From: Campylobacterales bacterium | Lineage (GTDB): Bacteria; Campylobacterota; Campylobacteria; Campylobacterales; Arcobacteraceae | Length of the DNA: 8,680 nucleotides | Assembly: GCA_019752775.1 (NCBI GenBank) | Contig: JAIELU010000178.1 | Coordinates: forward strand, 1-8,680 | Direction: 5' to 3' | Shown: one piece after another, positions 5,201 through 8,680 of the stretch | Layout: every line of letters begins with the position of its first letter | How positions within the stretch are numbered: position 1 is the first letter of the stretch | The notes under the pieces: model-generated | Seen by the model: only the letters and a program-made list of their open reading frames with translations | Told to the model about the DNA's origin: nothing | Databases searched by the model: none | Translations under genes and position numbers: made by a program

Positions 5201-6439
5201 ATGATAGATATAAAACTACTACAAAAAGATTTCGATTATGTTGTAAACGCTTTACAAAGAAAAGGTGTTGATAACGAACTTTTAAATAACCTAAAAACAC
5301 TTGCCTCTAACACAAAACAAAAAAGACAAGAGATGGAAGATGTTACTGCTGAGCAAAACTTACTTTCAAAAGAGTTTGGAAGATATAAAAAAGAGAACTT
5401 GGATGTTGCTCCACTTCAAGAAAATATAAATAACCTAAAAAATAAAAAACAAGAACTAGAAGAAGAAGTTAGAGTTCTAGAAGAAGAATTAACTTCAATT
5501 ATTCTAGGTGTTCCAAATATGCCAGATGAAAATGTTCCTTCAGGTGCTGATGAAAATGAAAATGTAATTTTAGAAGTTGTTGGGCAAAAACCAACTTTTT
5601 CATTTAAACCAAAAGAGCATTGGGATTTAAATAATGGTTGGATTGATTTTGAAAGAGGTGTAAAAATTGCAAAATCAAGATTTGCAGCCTTAAGAGGTGA
5701 TGGAGCAAGACTAGAACGTGCTTTAATCAACTATATGCTTGATTTTAATAGAGAAAGAGGATTCAATGAGTGGTATGTTCCATTTATGGCAAACTCAAAT
5801 ACTCTTTTAGGAACTGGACAACTTCCAAAATTTGCCGATGATTTATTTAAAATCGAAGGTGAAGATTTATATTTAATCCCAACTGCTGAGGTATCTTTAA
5901 CAAATCTATTCAATGATGAAATTTTAGAAATTGAAGAACTTCCAATGTTACTTACTTCTTATACTCCTTGTTTTAGAAAAGAAGCTGGAAGTGCAGGGCG
6001 AGATACAAGAGGATTAATTAGACAACACCAATTTGATAAAGTTGAAATGGTAGCAATTACAACTCCTGAACAATCAGATGAAGTATTTGAAAAAATGGTA
6101 TCTTGTGCAAGTGATTTATTAACTTCACTTGGACTTCCTCACCAAAAAATGCAATTATGTACAGGTGACTTAGGATTTAGCGCAGCTGTTACTATTGACT
6201 TAGAAGTTTGGCTTCCTGGACAAAATAAATATAGAGAAATTTCATCAATTTCAAATACAAGAGATTTTCAAAGTAGACGAGCAAAAATTAGATATAAAGA
6301 TGGGAAGAAAAATATCTTAACCCATACTTTAAATGGTTCATCTTTAGCTGTTGGAAGAACACTTGTAGCTATTATGGAAAATTATCAAAATGAAGATGGA
6401 AGCGTAAGAATTCCAGAAGTACTTAAAAAATATATGTAA
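5201..6439 (+). CDS. serS: Seryl-tRNA synthetase
   Basis: SerRS charges tRNA-Ser (and tRNA-Sec where present) with serine. The 412 residues are of normal bacterial length. The N-terminal arm (about 25-102) is a Glu/Lys-rich antiparallel coiled coil that grips the long variable arm of tRNA-Ser. The class II core follows. The serine-binding TAE is at 228-230. Motif 2 is TPCFRKEAGSAGRDTRGL (255-272) and its continuation, IRQHQFDKVEM. Motif 3 is LNGSSLAVGRTLVAIMENYQ (377-396). The ATG at 5201 gives the standard start MIDIKLLQKDF; the ribosome binding site is weak (AAAGAG about five bases upstream). The gene is transcribed alone, from the -10 at 5168 to the terminator 17 bases after its stop. Confidence 0.98.
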   Translation: MIDIKLLQKDFDYVVNALQRKGVDNELLNNLKTLASNTKQKRQEMEDVTAEQNLLSKEFGRYKKENLDVAPLQENINNLKNKKQELEEEVRVLEEELTSIILGVPNMPDENVPSGADENENVILEVVGQKPTFSFKPKEHWDLNNGWIDFERGVKIAKSRFAALRGDGARLERALINYMLDFNRERGFNEWYVPFMANSNTLLGTGQLPKFADDLFKIEGEDLYLIPTAEVSLTNLFNDEILEIEELPMLLTSYTPCFRKEAGSAGRDTRGLIRQHQFDKVEMVAITTPEQSDEVFEKMVSCASDLLTSLGLPHQKMQLCTGDLGFSAAVTIDLEVWLPGQNKYREISSISNTRDFQSRRAKIRYKDGKKNILTHTLNGSSLAVGRTLVAIMENYQNEDGSVRIPEVLKKYM

Positions 6440-6455
6440 TAAAAACAAGAGTAAT

Positions 6456-6492
6456 AAAAAAGGGAGAAGTTGTATAACTTCTCCCTTTTTTT
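6456..6492. terminator. Bidirectional intrinsic terminator after serS
   Basis: A perfect stem pairs GGGAGAAGTT (6462-6471) with AACTTCTCCC (6476-6485) around a four-base loop, GTAT. Six A precede and seven T follow, extending the pairing to 16 bp and giving a U-tract on either strand. It ends the serS transcript and could also stop the minus-strand gene at 6752-7129. Confidence 0.95.
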
Positions 6493-6751
6493 AGGACTTT
6501 AAGTTTTATATAAAAATAGTTTATAAAATATATAGAATAAAACTTTTAATTTTTTTTGGAAGGAATAAAAAAGAAGTTTCATCTTAAAAAAAAATCTTAT
6601 AAAAACAAAATTTCTTAACTAAGGAGAGAGAAAGTAGACAAAACCTCTTATTTGTAAAATTATACATATTTAAAACTTAAAAAATGCTATTTTAATGCTA
6701 CTATTATAAAAAATTATTTAAATTTAGTAATTAATTTATAAAATTAAAAAA
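6493..6751. other. Gene-free AT-rich intergenic region
   Basis: No credible open frame is present on either strand. The only notable element is a Shine-Dalgarno-like AAGGAGAG (6621-6628) with no start codon or open frame behind it, possibly the relic of a lost gene start. Long A and T runs (for example around 6550 and 6585) make the rest low in complexity. No RNA gene is recognisable. Confidence 0.5.
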
Positions 6752-7129
6752 TCATTTTACAAAAACTTTTGTATCATAAATTTTATTATCAATTTTTACT
6801 TCAAAATAGCCTTTTGAAACATTGTAATGTTTAAAAGTTAATTCTTCAGCAATAAAAATCTTTTGTTTATTATAAATAGGAATAGAGTTTTCAAAATAAC
6901 CTAAAGAGTTCCCTATTTTTACTTCAATTCTTTTATTTCTAATTTCACCAAATACAACTATTTTTGAAAAACAAATTCCATTATAATCTTGGTCTGTAAT
7001 TTTCTTATGTTGAACATTTTCACCATTTCCATTTTCATGGAAAACTCCTACTGCGTAAGATGCCTGAATCTCTGAATTTGATGCATAAAGTGCAAAGCTT
7101 GTAAAAAGCATAAATATAATTATTCTCAT
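6752..7129 (-). CDS. Small secreted or periplasmic protein, function unknown
   Basis: The 125-residue protein begins with a short signal peptide (MRIIIFMLFTSFALYA, residues 1-16) and a likely signal peptidase I site after Ala16. The mature part of about 109 residues is rich in alternating hydrophobic and charged residues, such as RIEVKIGNS and YFEVKID, suggesting a beta-sandwich or barrel-like fold. There is one cysteine, in GICFSK (near residue 53). No lipobox or membrane helix follows the signal. I do not recognise a family. The ATG at 7129 has no strong ribosome binding site; Met7 is an alternative start but would shorten the signal peptide. The gene is divergent from the FNR-box unit across 118 bases and ends facing the serS terminator, so it appears monocistronic. 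Confidence 0.6.
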   Translation of the reverse strand: MRIIIFMLFTSFALYASNSEIQASYAVGVFHENGNGENVQHKKITDQDYNGICFSKIVVFGEIRNKRIEVKIGNSLGYFENSIPIYNKQKIFIAEELTFKHYNVSKGYFEVKIDNKIYDTKVFVK

Positions 7130-7179
7130 AAGAAATATTACAATTATTTAGTGTAATTTTTGTATAAAGAGTAGTTATA

Positions 7180-7193
7180 TTGATAGCTATCAA
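7180..7193. promoter_or_regulatory. Perfect FNR-type binding site
   Basis: TTGATAGCTATCAA is a perfect 14-bp palindrome that matches the FNR consensus TTGAT-N4-ATCAA exactly. Its centre (7186.5) is 41.5 bases before a start expected at about 7228 from the -10 TATTAT (7216-7221), the spacing of class II FNR activation. It should activate the downstream two-gene unit; effects on the divergent minus-strand gene are also possible. The binding regulator (FNR or another CRP/FNR-family protein) is not in the window. Confidence 0.8.
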
Positions 7194-7215
7194 GGAATTA
7201 TTTACAATTAAGGGT

Positions 7216-7221
7216 TATTAT
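7216..7221 (+). promoter_or_regulatory. -10 element of the DUF2249-like unit
   Basis: TATTAT lies 22 bases downstream of the FNR-type site and 26 bases before the ATG. A better -10 sequence, TATAAT at 7228-7233, would start transcription inside the ribosome binding site (AGGAGA, 7237-7242), so I prefer TATTAT. Confidence 0.5.
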
Positions 7222-7247
7222 TTTAATTATAATTTTAGGAGAAGAAA

Positions 7248-7592
7248 ATGGGTATTCCAGAAAATGCAAAACAAATAGAAGTAAATGGTGCAACGGTACC
7301 ATTTTTTGAAGATGAAGAGGCTTATTATTTTGATTCAAGTTTAACAGGTCCTCCTGAACCTATGGTAAATGCGATGGTTGGACTTCAATTACTTGATGAT
7401 AAACACAAATTAGTAATGATAAATCACAAGCCTCCAATGGGATTATTTCCTAAAATAGAAGATTCATTTAATTATGAAATAGTTGAATTACCTAATGATA
7501 AAGTAAAAGTAATTTTTATAAAAAAAACTAATACAAGTGTAAATCTAAAAGATATAGATAGTTCTTGTAGTGGTTCTGGATGTATGCACTAA
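7248..7592 (+). CDS. DUF2249-like protein with Cys-x4-Cys-Met-His tail
   Basis: This is a 114-residue soluble protein. Residues about 29-93 match the DUF2249 pattern: GPPEPMVNAMVGLQLL (34-49), then LVMINHKPPMGLFPKIED (55-72), a hydrophobic strand and VKVIFIKK. DUF2249 is a small alpha/beta domain related in fold to TusA and often found near nitric-oxide or denitrification genes, but without a proven activity. The protein ends in a flexible tail, SSCSGSGCMH, with Cys107, Cys112 and a terminal Met-His; this could be a redox or metal site (copper or heme-copper delivery is a guess). The start has a strong ribosome binding site, AGGAGA (7237-7242), and lies behind an FNR-type promoter. The next gene begins three bases after the stop, so the two are surely co-translated. 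Confidence 0.75.
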   Translation: MGIPENAKQIEVNGATVPFFEDEEAYYFDSSLTGPPEPMVNAMVGLQLLDDKHKLVMINHKPPMGLFPKIEDSFNYEIVELPNDKVKVIFIKKTNTSVNLKDIDSSCSGSGCMH

Positions 7593-7595
7593 AAA

Positions 7596-8680
7596 ATGAA
7601 TATATCACAACAATTTGCCCCACCTTTTAAACTTGTAGGAAGTTTCTTTATTAGTGCAATGATTATATTTTTTATAAGTATATTATTGCTTTTTAATTTT
7701 GATATAAATTTGCTTCATACTCAAAATAGTTTAGTTTTATCTTGGGTGCATTTATATTTATTAGGTTTTGTTATGATGAGTATTTTTGCTTCCATGGCAC
7801 AACTTTTACCCGTAGTTTTAGAAGTTGAACATTTTTCTATTGATTTATATTATGTTGTTAATCCCTTGCTTTTTATTGGAACTACACTAATATTTATTGG
7901 TTTTTATAAATATCCTATGGTTTTATCTTATGGTGGAGTTATTGTTTTTATTTCATTCTTTATTTTTCTATTTGAAAGTTTTTTAACTATTAAAAAAGTA
8001 AAAAAATTAAATTTTTTATCAAGTACAGTTTTAGTTGCAAATATATTTTTATTTTTAGGATTAGTTGTTGCGATTATCCTATCTTTTGTTTATTCAGGAG
8101 CATTATTTTTGAATATAAAAGCTTTGATGTTATCTCATATATATTTAGTTTTTGTGGGATATTTAGGAATTACGATTATATCTATGAGTTATATTTTGAT
8201 TCCTATGTTTTGGCTTTCTCATTCATTTAACAATATTTATCTAAAAATAGCATTTTATAAGATTAGTTTTGGTGTGGTTTTAGTTGTTTTTAGTCAAATA
8301 TTTGACCTTTATATATTTGAATATTTAGGATATTTTGAAGTATTACTTGGATTTATTTTCTTTATTTATCAATTATATTTAATATTTAAAACTAAAGTTA
8401 GAAAACAAAAAGATATATATTATAGATATATTGTATTTTCGGTTATAAATTTTATTATTGCTTTAGTTTTAGTTTGTTTTTATTTCGTATTATCAAATGA
8501 TTATTTATTATTTATTTCTGGATTTATATTTTTATTAGGTTTTTTAACTCCAATTATTACAGCACATTTATATAAAATCATTCCTTTTCTGGTTTGGTTT
8601 CATAGATTCTCAGGCTTAGTTGGAAAACAAAAAGTTCCTATGTTAGCCGATATGGTGCCTGTTAAAAGTTCAGATTTTGG
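7596..8680 (+). CDS. Multi-pass membrane protein, NnrS/heme-copper oxidase I-like, partial at 3' end
   Basis: The frame is open for 361 codons to the window end without a stop, so the C-terminus is missing. About ten hydrophobic helices are visible. Two segments share a pattern: WVHLYLLGFVMMSIFASMAQ followed by LLP (about 50-72, His52), and SHIYLVFVGYLGITIISMSY followed by ILIP (about 180-203, His181). Each has a His at the start of a Gly/Met helix that ends in Leu-Pro or Ile-Pro, as in NnrS and heme-copper oxidase subunit I-like proteins. Near the end, TAHLYKIIPFLVWFHRFSG (322-340) adds His324 and His336. These histidines are candidate heme or metal ligands. The gene follows the DUF2249-like gene by three bases under the FNR-type promoter, so a role in respiratory or nitrogen-oxide metabolism is likely. 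Classification is by pattern only; a transporter is possible. Confidence 0.7.
   Translation, partial: MNISQQFAPPFKLVGSFFISAMIIFFISILLLFNFDINLLHTQNSLVLSWVHLYLLGFVMMSIFASMAQLLPVVLEVEHFSIDLYYVVNPLLFIGTTLIFIGFYKYPMVLSYGGVIVFISFFIFLFESFLTIKKVKKLNFLSSTVLVANIFLFLGLVVAIILSFVYSGALFLNIKALMLSHIYLVFVGYLGITIISMSYILIPMFWLSHSFNNIYLKIAFYKISFGVVLVVFSQIFDLYIFEYLGYFEVLLGFIFFIYQLYLIFKTKVRKQKDIYYRYIVFSVINFIIALVLVCFYFVLSNDYLLFISGFIFLLGFLTPIITAHLYKIIPFLVWFHRFSGLVGKQKVPMLADMVPVKSSDF

Noticed and set aside
6621..6628. AAGGAGAG as the ribosome binding site of a hidden gene
   Set aside because: No start codon at suitable distance opens a reading frame downstream.
7137..7157. Inverted repeat ATTACA-N9-TGTAAT as a second regulator site
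   Set aside because: Only six pairing bases per arm in AT-rich DNA and no match to a site I can name; chance is likely.

Overview
The window is strongly AT-rich and densely packed with short intergenic gaps. Its protein sequences (TrpRS, SerRS, a small Cys-containing protein, short-form HisG) look like Campylobacterota, most likely the Arcobacter group. This assignment is from sequence feel and memory of related proteins, not from a search.

Region 1 (1-1746, + strand) starts with 112 bases I cannot assign. A 5'-truncated hisG fragment (113-385) follows; its stop overlaps the start of a class I SAM methyltransferase (385-1083) by one base. A separate gene for an FmdE-like protein (1141-1746) has a small dyad in its promoter. 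Region 2 (1766-3311, - strand) holds trpS, with a TTG start and its own promoter, downstream of the manganese exporter mntP. The two tail-to-tail genes at 1746/1766 are only 19 bases apart.

Region 3 (3406-4854, + strand) is a compact metal-resistance module. It consists of a seven-copy 15-bp tandem repeat, a G-tract palindrome that looks like a CsoR/RcnR-family operator, a divergent CsoR/RcnR-family regulator, and a His-rich cation diffusion facilitator resembling the Co/Ni exporter DmeF. With mntP on the other side of the same intergenic region, this makes a metal-export cluster. The most novel point is that the regulator lacks the family's usual helix-2 cysteine and instead carries a Cys-Cys pair near its N-terminus.

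Region 4 (4883-6492, + strand) holds a small conserved-looking Cys/His protein and serS, each with an extended or good -10 element. It is closed by a perfect bidirectional terminator hairpin. About 260 bases without a gene follow.

Region 5 (6752-8680) has two divergent units. On the minus strand is a small secreted protein of unknown function. On the plus strand is a two-gene unit: a DUF2249-like protein with a Cys-x4-Cys-Met-His tail, then a multi-pass membrane protein that runs off the window end. The membrane protein has an internally repeated His/Pro helix pattern reminiscent of NnrS or heme-copper oxidase subunit I-like proteins. A perfect FNR-type palindrome (TTGAT-N4-ATCAA) sits 41.5 bases upstream of the inferred transcription start. 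This suggests control by oxygen or nitrogen oxides.
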